Below, piece after piece: positions 28,606 through 36,891 of a stretch of DNA of 64,000 nucleotides (the first letter of the stretch is position 1; each line of letters opens with the position of its first letter). The position numbers and the translations under genes are program-made. Source of the stretch: Bacteroides pyogenes (GTDB lineage Bacteria; Bacteroidota; Bacteroidia; Bacteroidales; Bacteroidaceae); the NCBI RefSeq assembly GCF_014196225.1, contig NZ_JACIDI010000002.1, forward strand, positions 263,091 to 327,090. Reading direction: 5' to 3'. Below the pieces are notes generated by a model. It had not been told where the DNA came from. It saw nothing but the letters and a program-made list of their open reading frames with translations, and did not search any database.

Positions 28606-29075
28606 TGCTTATTCCTTATTTATAATGTTTTCCAGTCTTATCCACCTTGTTTTAGCGGAAGCTTTTAGCATTCGGATGACTCTTTTTTAAAAAGCTTTTG
28701 CCTTTCAGAAAGCTTTCGCCCTCCAACAATAATTACCTCCAAAAGAAAGTTAATCATAACAAAAACAATCTTCAAAAAACAACAATGTTCAAAAGACAGC
28801 CATTTTCAAAAGAAAGTCATCGTCGCATGATATTCCTCACCTTCTTTTCGCACTGCAGCAACGTTCATTCGTCGGTGTTTAGAGTTCGTACTTTCCTTAT
28901 TCCCCACCGAAAAGTTCACATACGGCTTCTGCTTGTGTCGTATTCCGGATTCATGCTGTCCTACTCCCTTTTTCACGGTAAGAAACCTTGGTTTGTCAAT
29001 GTTCCGAAATACGTAATCTATTCCCTTTTGGGGGTGCACAAGGTTGATTCACCGACATCTTCGGGCATGATAGTC
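28606..29075. other. Gap with short purine-rich direct repeats
   Basis: The word AAGCTTT(T/C) recurs at 28659, 28692 and 28710, and CAAAAGA(A/C)AG at 28740, 28790 and 28807 (17 bp apart in the last pair, 67 bp overall). A 77-codon minus-strand frame has no family features. I support no gene here. Confidence 0.5.
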
Positions 29076-30728
29076 TTATTCCTTTTCCGGTTCCGGTATT
29101 CTCGGTTCGCGATGTCCCTTATATTCTCTCAGAACTTTGGGATCTCTCTTTTCACGAAACTCTCCGCGCGGTTTTCTTTCTCTGTCATCCCGTCTGGAGT
29201 CCCTCTCGTCTCGTCTGAAACCTCCTTCTTCTCTCCGAAAAGATTTTCCTCCTTCCCGGCGGGGCCTTTCTGCGCCTTCGCGTCGGAACGTCCGCTCTTC
29301 TTCCCGCCTTGCATTGTAACCCCCGTCTCTTTCTCTGCGGAATGGTCTTTCTTCTTCCCGGCGGGGTTTGTATTCTCTTTCCCGGCGGAATGTTCTATTT
29401 TCTTCCGAACGGGAATCATATCTGTTGTCTTCTTCTTTGCGAGACTTGTACTCACTTCCCCGGCGATAAGTCCTTTCTCCCTCTTTCCGGAACTTGTGTT
29501 CGCTGTCCCGATGAGACTTGCGCATTTCATCTCTGTAAGGGGCGGACTCATCTCTTCCTTCTTCTTTCTCGGCTTCCTGCGTTTTAAATTCTCTGTATTT
29601 TCCGTCGAATATTTCGTATTTACGGAACTGGCATTCCAGCGCTCCATTGAAAAGAGGAATCTTTTGGCTGGCTTTGAGTCCTATCTGGTCGAAGCATTCG
29701 TCGCGATAGGAGAGAACCCATGCTTCATTTCCCACGAAAGCATGTTTCAACCGTTCGCCGATGGTCTGATACAACCCAAGCAGGTCGTTCGTAGAAATCC
29801 GCTCTCCGTACGGCGGGTTGGTGATGATGACCGACTTGTTTTCCGGTTGTTCGAACTGCTGAAAAGGTTGCAGCTTCAATGTCACGTCTTTGGAGACTCC
29901 CGCCGCTTTGATGTTGTAAGCGGCTATTTCATGCGCTTTAGGGTTGTTGTCGTATCCGTAAATCTTATGCTCGAAGTCACGCTCCTGCGTATCGTCATTG
30001 TATATCTCGTCGAAAAGGTCGGAGTCGAAATCCGTCCATTTCTCGAAAGCGAATCCTTTCCGGAATACTCCCGGAGCAATGTTACGGGCAATCAATGCCG
30101 CCTCGATGGGTATGGTTCCGGAACCGCACATCGGATCAATCAGGTCACACTCTCCGCACCAGCCCGTCATCAATATCATCCCAGCGGCAAGTACTTCGTT
30201 CAACGGTGCTTCCACAGCTTCCTGACGGTAGCCGCGACGGTGGAGAGATTCTCCCGAAGAGTCGAGCGACAGCGTACAGGTAGTCTGCGCAATGTGGATA
30301 TTCAGCAAAACGTCGGGTTTGTTGATGCGCACAGACGGACGTTTACCGCTCTTCTCGCGAAAATAATCCGCGATCGCGTCTTTTACCTTATATGAAACGA
30401 ACTTCGAATGCCGGAACTCTTCGCTGTACACCACCGCATCTATGGCAAATGTCTTATTTTCATCAAGATATTCTTCCCATGGAATGGCTTGTATCTGCTC
30501 ATACACCTCATCGGCATCTTTGGCAGTGAAATGCTTGATGGGTTTCAGGATGCGGATGGCGGTTCGCAGGCAAAAGTTGGCCTTGTACATCATCTTTTTG
30601 TCTCCGGTGAATGAAACCATCCGTCGGCCTATTTCGATGTTGTCGGCTCTTAATGCGGTTAGTTCTTCGGCAAGAGTCTCTTCCAATCCCTGGAAAGTCT
30701 TTGCTATCATTTCGAATTGTTCGCTCAT
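29076..30728 (-). CDS. THUMP-domain 23S rRNA methyltransferase (RlmL-N-like) with a charged tail
   Basis: 550 residues. Residues about 5-160 form the THUMP region (MIAKTFQGLEETLAEEL, then the IRINKP-like VRINKPDVLLNIHI), followed by a Rossmann methyltransferase with LIDPMCGSGTIPIEAA and the amino-group catalytic motif NPPYGERI. This matches the N-terminal half of RlmL, which makes N2-methylguanosine in 23S rRNA. From about residue 395 comes a 155-residue Arg/Glu-rich tail with a repeating eight-residue pattern such as FRREREYK and PRREEERP, likely disordered and RNA-binding. The purine-rich coding strand leaves a long false open frame on the other strand. The cysE gene ends upstream on the same strand. 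Confidence 0.9.
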   Translation of the reverse strand: MSEQFEMIAKTFQGLEETLAEELTALRADNIEIGRRMVSFTGDKKMMYKANFCLRTAIRILKPIKHFTAKDADEVYEQIQAIPWEEYLDENKTFAIDAVVYSEEFRHSKFVSYKVKDAIADYFREKSGKRPSVRINKPDVLLNIHIAQTTCTLSLDSSGESLHRRGYRQEAVEAPLNEVLAAGMILMTGWCGECDLIDPMCGSGTIPIEAALIARNIAPGVFRKGFAFEKWTDFDSDLFDEIYNDDTQERDFEHKIYGYDNNPKAHEIAAYNIKAAGVSKDVTLKLQPFQQFEQPENKSVIITNPPYGERISTNDLLGLYQTIGERLKHAFVGNEAWVLSYRDECFDQIGLKASQKIPLFNGALECQFRKYEIFDGKYREFKTQEAEKEEGRDESAPYRDEMRKSHRDSEHKFRKEGERTYRRGSEYKSRKEEDNRYDSRSEENRTFRREREYKPRREEERPFRRERDGGYNARREEERTFRREGAERPRREGGKSFRREEGGFRRDERDSRRDDRERKPRGEFREKRDPKVLREYKGHREPRIPEPEKE

Positions 30729-30798
30729 ATATATTTATCTGTTTCTATTCTTTGCATTGTTGAGATGCCCGTTATCGCAAACCATGTATTTCCGTTTC

Positions 30799-31701
30799 CT
30801 ATTTTTTTGCTTTTGTCTGCACAAGTCTGGCACCTGCCGGAACGTCTTCCGTCACCCAGATATTACCTCCTACGGTCGCATCGCGCCCGATGGTAATTCT
30901 TCCTAAGATGGTGGCGTTGGAGTATATAATGACATTGTCCTCCAGAATGGGATGGCGTGGGATGCCTTTGATAGGCTTCCCGTCGGCATCGAGCGGAAAG
31001 CTTTTAGCTCCGAGCGTAACGCCTTGATAGAGCTTGACATGATTGCCGATGACGCTGGTTGCCCCGATAACGACACCGGTTCCGTGGTCGATGGTGAAGT
31101 GGCTGCCTATTTTTGCTCCCGGATGGATGTCTATTCCTGTTTCACTGTGCGCCATTTCGGTAATGATGCGCGGAATCAGCGGTACTCCCAACTCCAAAAG
31201 TTCGTGCGCGATGCGATAGTTGCTGATAGCTTTGATGGCCGGATAACAGCAGATCACTTCACCGTAACTTTCGGCGGCGGGATCTCCATTGTAGGCAGCC
31301 TCCACATCGGTTGCGAGAATTCTTCTCATGGCAGGCATCTTGCTGATGAATGTAGCTGCCAGACGCGAAGCTTCCTCTTTCTTCGAATCAGAACAGGAAG
31401 AACATTTTTCACCGCCACTGACGAAACAAAGTCCGGCAAGTATTTGCTCCGAAAGTAAATCGAACAGCTTTTCGATATTTACTCCGATGTGATAGTTGAT
31501 AGTCCGGCTGTTGATGGTTGAATTGCCGTAATATCCGAGAAAGAGGATGGAACGAGAGAGCTCGATAATGTCATACAGTACTTTGGCAGAGGGAAGCGGT
31601 TCACCATCTTTGTGTTGATGAAACAGTTCTTTGTAAGATTCGCTTTCCGATAGCTCATCGACTGCCTGTGTCAGAATGTGGGTGAAGTTCAGTGGACTCA
31701 T
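30799..31701 (-). CDS. cysE: Serine O-acetyltransferase
   Basis: First step of cysteine synthesis: transfers acetyl from acetyl-CoA to serine. 300 residues: a helical N-terminal domain and a left-handed beta-helix near the C-terminus. GIDIHPGAKIGSHFTIDHGTGVVIGATSVIG and the following VKLYQGVTLGAKSF contain the hexapeptide repeats and the catalytic His pair. The C-terminal loop PAGARLVQTKAKK is short. Length and layout match the EpsC-type enzymes of Bacteroidota. A -7 box lies about 30 bases upstream. Confidence 0.94.
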   Translation of the reverse strand: MSPLNFTHILTQAVDELSESESYKELFHQHKDGEPLPSAKVLYDIIELSRSILFLGYYGNSTINSRTINYHIGVNIEKLFDLLSEQILAGLCFVSGGEKCSSCSDSKKEEASRLAATFISKMPAMRRILATDVEAAYNGDPAAESYGEVICCYPAIKAISNYRIAHELLELGVPLIPRIITEMAHSETGIDIHPGAKIGSHFTIDHGTGVVIGATSVIGNHVKLYQGVTLGAKSFPLDADGKPIKGIPRHPILEDNVIIYSNATILGRITIGRDATVGGNIWVTEDVPAGARLVQTKAKK

Positions 31702-31730
31702 TAAGTCATTGCTCTTTTTGATACGGGGAC

Positions 31731-31738
31731 AAAGATAT
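31731..31738 (-). promoter_or_regulatory. Candidate -7 box (TATCTTTG) for cysE
   Basis: Minus-strand match to TAnnTTTG about 30 bases before the start at 31701. The divergent promoter at 31789-31819 lies only 50 bases away. Confidence 0.5.
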
Positions 31739-31788
31739 TAAAAAAAAGTGAGAAGTATTGCCGGGAAAGTACTTTTCTGGTCGATTGG

Positions 31789-31819
31789 TTTGCAGAGCAT
31801 GCAAAATCTCGTACATTTG
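31789..31819 (+). promoter_or_regulatory. Promoter of the frameshifted RidA/chorismatase-like gene
   Basis: TTTG at 31789-31792, exactly 19 bases, then TACATTTG at 31812-31819: a full Bacteroides promoter. It is intact although the gene it serves is broken. Confidence 0.7.
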
Positions 31820-31972
31820 TTCGCTGATGCTGTGATTCCGATACACAACGTAAGGAGACTCCGCCATTATCATTTTTATTCCGGAAGCGCAAAACTGCGA
31901 ATCTACAATGTCCGGAATGTCCCGATCGTCAAAATTTAACAAAGATGAATAAATAGAAGATTTGTATGTATT

Positions 31973-33080
31973 ATGAGTAGAAAGGTCTTTCGAATTCAGA
32001 TTGATGAGAGAACTGAATATCAAGTCGCCCTACATCCTGATTCGGGCAATTCTTTTGCCGAGCAACTGGATAATCTGAAACTGGAATATAAGCAATTGTT
32101 GTCTGATATGAAGCTGGGAAATGAAACGCTTGTTTTCGCGAAAGTGTTTGTGTCGGACTATCTTAATCAGCGCGATTGCATGAATGAGCACGTTTTGTTA
32201 AAAGAACATTTCAGCAATTGTGCGGTTTCAGTGATCGAGCAGCCTCCGCTTGATGGGAACAAAGTAAACATTCTTCTATGGTTGGTACAGGGAGTCGACT
32301 TGCATAAGAAAAGATGCGGCGACCTTTTCACCATCCAAGCAGGATCCTTTACGCATGTGTTCCATACAATCTGCTGTGAGTCTTCCGGCGAAGCACTTGA
32401 AGAAGCTACGAAGAAAGCTTTTGAGACTCATCAGTCTCTTATTGGACAGAGCGGAATGGATATCTTCAATCGTTGTGTGCGGACATGGTTGTATGTGAGA
32501 GACATCGACAATAACTACATGCCGGTGGTGAGAGGGCGAAACCGTTTTTTGACGGGAACGGCTTGCGGAAAGATACGCACTTTATCGCTTCCACAGGGAT
32601 TGAAGGAGCAGGTGCCACTTCCGCCTGCGGATTATGTATGGAACTATACAGTGTGTGCGAGGAAACGAAAATCTGAATTTGAAATATCTTAAGGCTTTAG
32701 ACTACCTGAATCCCACACATGAATACGGTGTTTCTTTCGAGCGGGGGGGGTATGTATCACTTATCCCGACATGAAGCACATCTTTCATATCCGGAACCGC
32801 CAGTATCGATAAGCACGGGAAGTATATATACCGCGGAGATGTCGGTCGGCAACTGGATAGAGTATTCCTGAATATCCGCCACTTACTGCTTGACGCAGGC
32901 GCTTCTCTGAGCGATATTGCATGTTTGATTATTTATTTGCGTGATGTTTCTGATTACTTCACAGTGAGCCGGTATATGGAAACTCATTACGGAGAAACTC
33001 CTTATGTCATTGTCCGCGGTAAAGTGTGTAGGTCTGAGTGGCTTGTCGAGATAGAGTGCATGGCGTTACAAAGGCAGTAA
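31973..33080 (+). pseudogene. Frameshifted RidA-fold / chorismatase-like gene
   Basis: The first frame runs from MSRKVFRIQIDERTEY to about 32550. Homologous-looking sequence then continues in other frames to TAA at 33080. Shift 1 is at a T6 run (32545-32550); the next frame reads FDGNGLRKDTHFIASTGIEG until TGA at 32674. Shift 2 leads to YLKALDYLNPTHEYGVSFERG. Shift 3 is at a G8 run (32743-32750), restoring TYPDMKHIF. Shift 4 near 32786 restores ISGTASIDKHGKY, and the frame then ends with YLRDVSDY and LVEIECMAL, a typical RidA-fold ending. The intact ancestor would be about 365 residues, in size and layout like chorismatases (FkbO/Hyg5/XanB2 type); that identity is inference. No single intact reading exists unless several calls are sequencing errors. 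Confidence 0.8.
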
Positions 33081-33172
33081 CCATATATATATTATAGATG
33101 TCTCGCTGTACATATATACTCACCGTGCTGTACATATATGCCCACCACGGTGGAAATATATAGTCAATACGG
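33081..33172. repeat. Three to four 22-bp TATATA units
   Basis: Exact 22-bp units start at 33107, 33129 and 33151, and a diverged unit precedes them at 33081. The shared pattern is TGTACATATAT followed by a C-rich end such as ACTCACC or GCCCACC, the same family as 8042-8248. It begins right after the pseudogene stop. Confidence 0.85.
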
Positions 33173-33229
33173 CAGGCAGATATCATAAGCGACGGATGAA
33201 TTTTTATTTCCTCCCGATACGAGCAAAAA

Positions 33230-33247
33230 TTTTACCGGTCGGTAAAA
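33230..33247. promoter_or_regulatory. Perfect 18-bp palindrome, possible operator
   Basis: TTTTACCG, GT, CGGTAAAA. The core ACCGGTCGGT resembles operators bound by TetR-type repressors. No regulator gene or start codon lies beside it: the pseudogene ends about 150 bases upstream and the porin gene ends about 130 bases downstream. The interval 33173-33379 has no other supported feature. Confidence 0.4.
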
Positions 33248-33379
33248 AGTATTCTTTAAAAAGCTGTCAGACATTCGGGAGAAGTCGTTGCAGACACCCG
33301 TCTTTTGAAAAAGTAAAGCCTGCCTATCCTTTAAAAACTCTACGGGCAAATGAAAAAGAGGAGAAAGCGGCTACTCTCA

Positions 33380-34618
33380 TTAGAAGAGATATTGCACCCT
33401 GCATTGGAAGACATCTACTTTTTGCTTCTCTTTCTGATACCTGTTCACCGTAATATGGTGATAACCGGCGCGAAACGTCACGTTCTTATTCCAGAACAGA
33501 GAAAGCCCCACCGTAATGTCCTGCATCTTACCCGCTTTTTCAAATCCGTCGATATACGAACCTGCCAAGGCATCGTTGTCTCTCAGGTCGAGATAGCCGT
33601 ATCCGAGAGCAAGCTCCAGATTCTTCCGGTCGGGATTGTCCACTCCCGAACCTGTGTAATTGTATTTATAATCCGCAGGATTCACCACGATGCCGCGCGC
33701 CGATACATAGAATCCCCCTGTGTTATACTCTTTTCTTTCATCACGCGAAATGTGTGACCAATAGTACTGACTGCTCAACTGGAAGTTATGGTAGATGGCC
33801 TGCAACTCCGCCGTAAACTTGTTCTCCCAACGGGCATCGGTGACGTCTATCTCTACCGCCTTCCGCTTATCTACCGAAGTCAGAAAACCTTTTCCATAAA
33901 GCACACGGGCATGCTCTCCGTTGTTCGATTCGGCTTTCACGTGCATCGCCGAGAAACCGACATGCAATCCGTATCGCTCTTTCATAACGGGGCGCCACAC
34001 AAACCGTCCGGCGGCAGTATATCCCTGAGGCCCCGACTTGTCCGTACTCTTACTGAGCGCGGAGTTATCGGCAAAAAGACCGTACTGAAACCAGAGAGGA
34101 TTGTTATAAATCGTGTGCATGACACCGATACGGCGTCCCGGCTGATAGATGTTCGCTTCCGGTTCGTCCATGTATTCTTTCTTTGCCGAACTGTAAGCCG
34201 AAGACAGGCCGAAAGGCACGGTGTAATGTCCCGCACGCACAAAGTTGTTTTTCTCGAAACTATATTGCAGATAAGTATCTTTCAACGATACCACATTGTT
34301 CGCAAGGCTGACATCACCCCGCATCGACCACTTTCCATAAGTAGCCTTGAATCCGATACGCATGTCGCGCACGGAAACGCCTTCGTTCATTTTCCCTATT
34401 TGCTGCTCGGAAGCATCATTTTGGGCATACGTAGCTGCATCGAACAGAGCGCGTCCGGTTAATTTCACCGAAAACTTATCTTGCATGGACTCCACAACAC
34501 CCCTTGAAGCCTCTTTCCCTCCGCCCGGTTTCATGGAGAAGTTCCCTTGTACACCTTCTTGTGCGCTTGCCTGTATCGTCCACAAAGCAGCAATACCCCA
34601 AACTATAATTTTTTTCAT
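33380..34618 (-). CDS. Phosphate-selective porin O/P family protein
   Basis: 412 residues with a signal peptide (MKKIIVWGIAALWTIQASAQ). The rest alternates amphipathic strands typical of a 16-strand barrel: GRALFDAATYAQND, MRIGFKATYGKWSMRGDVSLANN, LKDTYLQYSF and RAGHYTVPFGLSSAYSS, ending VFQCRVQYLF with the C-terminal Phe favoured by outer-membrane barrels. The motif K-D-x-Y-L-x-Y followed by R-x-G-x-Y-x-x-P-F-G is the usual sign of the OprO/OprP family in Bacteroidota. The acid phosphatase gene lies about 200 bases upstream on the same strand, suggesting joint release and uptake of phosphate. Confidence 0.88.
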   Translation of the reverse strand: MKKIIVWGIAALWTIQASAQEGVQGNFSMKPGGGKEASRGVVESMQDKFSVKLTGRALFDAATYAQNDASEQQIGKMNEGVSVRDMRIGFKATYGKWSMRGDVSLANNVVSLKDTYLQYSFEKNNFVRAGHYTVPFGLSSAYSSAKKEYMDEPEANIYQPGRRIGVMHTIYNNPLWFQYGLFADNSALSKSTDKSGPQGYTAAGRFVWRPVMKERYGLHVGFSAMHVKAESNNGEHARVLYGKGFLTSVDKRKAVEIDVTDARWENKFTAELQAIYHNFQLSSQYYWSHISRDERKEYNTGGFYVSARGIVVNPADYKYNYTGSGVDNPDRKNLELALGYGYLDLRDNDALAGSYIDGFEKAGKMQDITVGLSLFWNKNVTFRAGYHHITVNRYQKEKQKVDVFQCRVQYLF

Positions 34619-34752
34619 ATTCTTCTATTTATATATTGTTTTATCAATCTTTGTCTCGTAGCAGCAATGTTTTTCAGCGAACCGGCTATTGCCCGTCACC
34701 GGCGTCTTCGTAATACGGAAAAGCCGATAAATGATTCGAAGCATATTCACGA

Positions 34753-34844
34753 CTGTTCGTCCTCGATGCTTTCGTAGGGGCTACAGCCTCATGCACGATA
34801 ACTTCGCGCACCTCACTACTGCTCGTCCTCGATACTCTCGTAGG
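34753..34844. repeat. Copy of the phosphatase 3' end, 66 bp away
   Basis: The 26 bases at 34819-34844, covering the phosphatase stop codon and its last residues (AYESIEDEQ), recur with three differences at 34753-34778. The spacing of 66 bp is three times 22. The second copy is outside the gene. Confidence 0.65.
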
Positions 34845-36159
34845 CGCGGATGGCTTCCATGAACCGTCCGTTCACGGCATCCAGCGTATAAAGTCCGTCG
34901 GCATTTGTGGAAAGCCCTTTCAGCGATACCTGAAAAATCATCGGCGGATTATCCGGGGTGAGCAATTCGATGTTTCTCAACTGCGCTGTCGACTGGTAAA
35001 CAAGGTTGATGGCCACATACAGCTTCCCTTCTCTGTCTGCCCATTTTTCTATCACCATCTTACTGCCGATAGGCGTTTTCTTCTCGATAGAGTAGGGGAG
35101 TTCGTAATCTTCCACTCCCAAAGCCGCTGCAACCGATGCCAGATTGGAGTCGTGCCCGCAGAGGAAAGTAAATTTACGGTTGTCGGCATTCAGCTCGTCG
35201 TACATATAAACCAACAAAGGATGGGCTACGTTGACTGCTACAATCGGCGCCGAAAACAGCACATCACCATAAACGTCCTTAATCTTGGCTATCTTTTCCC
35301 AGTCTGCAATTGTCAAATCGTGTCCGAAAGCCGCTTTCTTCTCATCCGGTTCCTCGTAGTACTGAAGGATGAAAGCATCGGACGCCGTGTTCGCCACTTT
35401 CAGCGAGCCTTTCATCTTAGGCTCGTCGCCTTTCTTCAGAATAATGCGGGTATTATAGTCGTCGAACGCACAAATCTGTCCCGATTTACATGCCGGAGAA
35501 TCTTTCAGGTCGAGCACCCTCGCCGTTATGTCGTACGACTCTTTCAGCCCTTCGTTGATACCGACAATCCCTCTTGACCCACCGAAAGCGGCAATTTGTT
35601 TCAAAGCCTCCTCCTCAAAACGAGGACCGGCTTTCGTCAACCGCGGAAAGAACACCGGATCCATCTTACTCGGTGTAAAGCGATGGTTCACCCTCACATT
35701 GGCAACCGGCAGAAACGCCGCCGTAAAATAATGCGCCGTAGCGATGCATCGCTGCATGCTATTGGCGTATATATTCACCTCATCTTGCGTGGGAACGGCA
35801 TTCTCCGGAAAGAGTCCCGCACCGACCAGCCACTTGCGGAAGAAAAGTCCGTTCATGGTCTCCAACGCACCTCCCCGGCAAGTAAGTTCACTGGCTGCCG
35901 CACTCCAATCGTGCCAAGGATGCGATGTGATCTCCTCCAGCACGCTGCCTTTGGTAGAAAGCGGAGCACGAATATTGTGCCGGCTCAATACCACAACCTC
36001 TTTCAGTTGATAGCGGTTTTTGAAGTCATCGGTGCGCTTCGTCTGCGCAGACAATAACGAAGGATACAGCGCAAGTATTGCGACTACCCAAAGAATTTTA
36101 AAGAAACGTTTGCCATCCGAATCCGGCAAACCAAGTCTGGAAAAACAATTTGTATCCAT
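34816..36159 (-). CDS. Histidine acid phosphatase, glucose-1-phosphatase (Agp)-like
   Basis: 447 residues with an export signal (hydrophobic core about 21-36, cleavage after LSA). The catalytic motif reads SRHNIRAPL, with Asn in place of the Gly of RHGxRxP. The E. coli glucose-1-phosphatase Agp has the same RHNxRAPL form. The second motif CGHDSNLAS carries the HD proton donor, so the Agp/AppA branch fits better than the HAE-type inositol phosphatases. It should release phosphate from sugar or inositol phosphates in the periplasm. The start is not certain, since the N-region before the hydrophobic core is long. The porin O/P gene follows. Confidence 0.88.
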   Translation of the reverse strand: MDTNCFSRLGLPDSDGKRFFKILWVVAILALYPSLLSAQTKRTDDFKNRYQLKEVVVLSRHNIRAPLSTKGSVLEEITSHPWHDWSAAASELTCRGGALETMNGLFFRKWLVGAGLFPENAVPTQDEVNIYANSMQRCIATAHYFTAAFLPVANVRVNHRFTPSKMDPVFFPRLTKAGPRFEEEALKQIAAFGGSRGIVGINEGLKESYDITARVLDLKDSPACKSGQICAFDDYNTRIILKKGDEPKMKGSLKVANTASDAFILQYYEEPDEKKAAFGHDLTIADWEKIAKIKDVYGDVLFSAPIVAVNVAHPLLVYMYDELNADNRKFTFLCGHDSNLASVAAALGVEDYELPYSIEKKTPIGSKMVIEKWADREGKLYVAINLVYQSTAQLRNIELLTPDNPPMIFQVSLKGLSTNADGLYTLDAVNGRFMEAIRAYESIEDEQ

Positions 36160-36483
36160 AATAGAAAAGTTTTAGAGAGTTCTTAACTGAATTTACGGCA
36201 AAAAGAGAAAGAACTCAAATCCCTGCATTGTCGCACGTCTATTCCTATTTTAAGTAACAAATAAAAACAAAAAAAGATTGTCCACAGCAATGCCGACGAA
36301 TTGCCGGGAAGATTGTTCCTGATTTTAAAGATTTACCGATAATCCGGATAAAGGGCAGGGGAATATACAAGCATTCCTTCTCATTAGTGTCCATCGAAAA
36401 TCGCCAATCGATCTTTCAAACAACTGAATTTCTGTTCATTATAATATATTCCGAACCGAAATGAGTTGAATCTTCATCTTTAA

Positions 36484-36706
36484 GCAATACTACTTTTTGT
36501 CTTAATTTCCTCAAGCTGCCGGACGAGAATCTGCTGCATGAACTTTGAACAATACAAAGCCCGCCGTATTTGATTTCAAAGGCGGCATCTTATCCATTCT
36601 CGCTATGAGCGTGAAGCATACAAAGTCTGCCGTATTTGATTCCAATGCCCGCCCCCTTGAATCTGCCGCATGAACTTTGAGCAATACAGTTTTTTATCTC
36701 AATTAC
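36484..36706. repeat. Long-period direct repeats with spacing in multiples of 22
   Basis: CTG(C)(T/C)GCATGAACTTTGA begins at 36531 and 36663 (132 bp apart). ACAAAG(C/T)C(C/T)GCCGTATTTGATT begins at 36554 and 36620 (66 bp apart). GCAATAC plus a T-rich tail occurs at 36484 and 36681. The spacings are six, three and about nine times 22. The rest of the gap 36160-36891 holds no gene I can support. Confidence 0.7.
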
Positions 36707-36891
36707 TGAAACCCTGCGGCAACGTAACATTTGCGATACCCAAAATATTCGCAGTCTTGATGGGTCTGATTTATTTGATGATTTAATTGTTAACCCGTCC
36801 TCTAATTTTCAGCGGCACCAGTGGCTACTTGTCTTCCTTCACCCTCAGCCTGACTAATGTCGAGCGTGTGAAGCATGGAAGAGTATGCAGT

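Noticed and set aside
28698..30395. A 565-codon open frame on the plus strand
   Set aside because: It is the antisense shadow of the purine-rich THUMP methyltransferase gene; its composition is low-complexity Phe/Ser and it has no family features.
33196..33453. An 85-codon frame running into the porin 3' end
   Set aside because: It overlaps the porin gene on the other strand and shows no family features.
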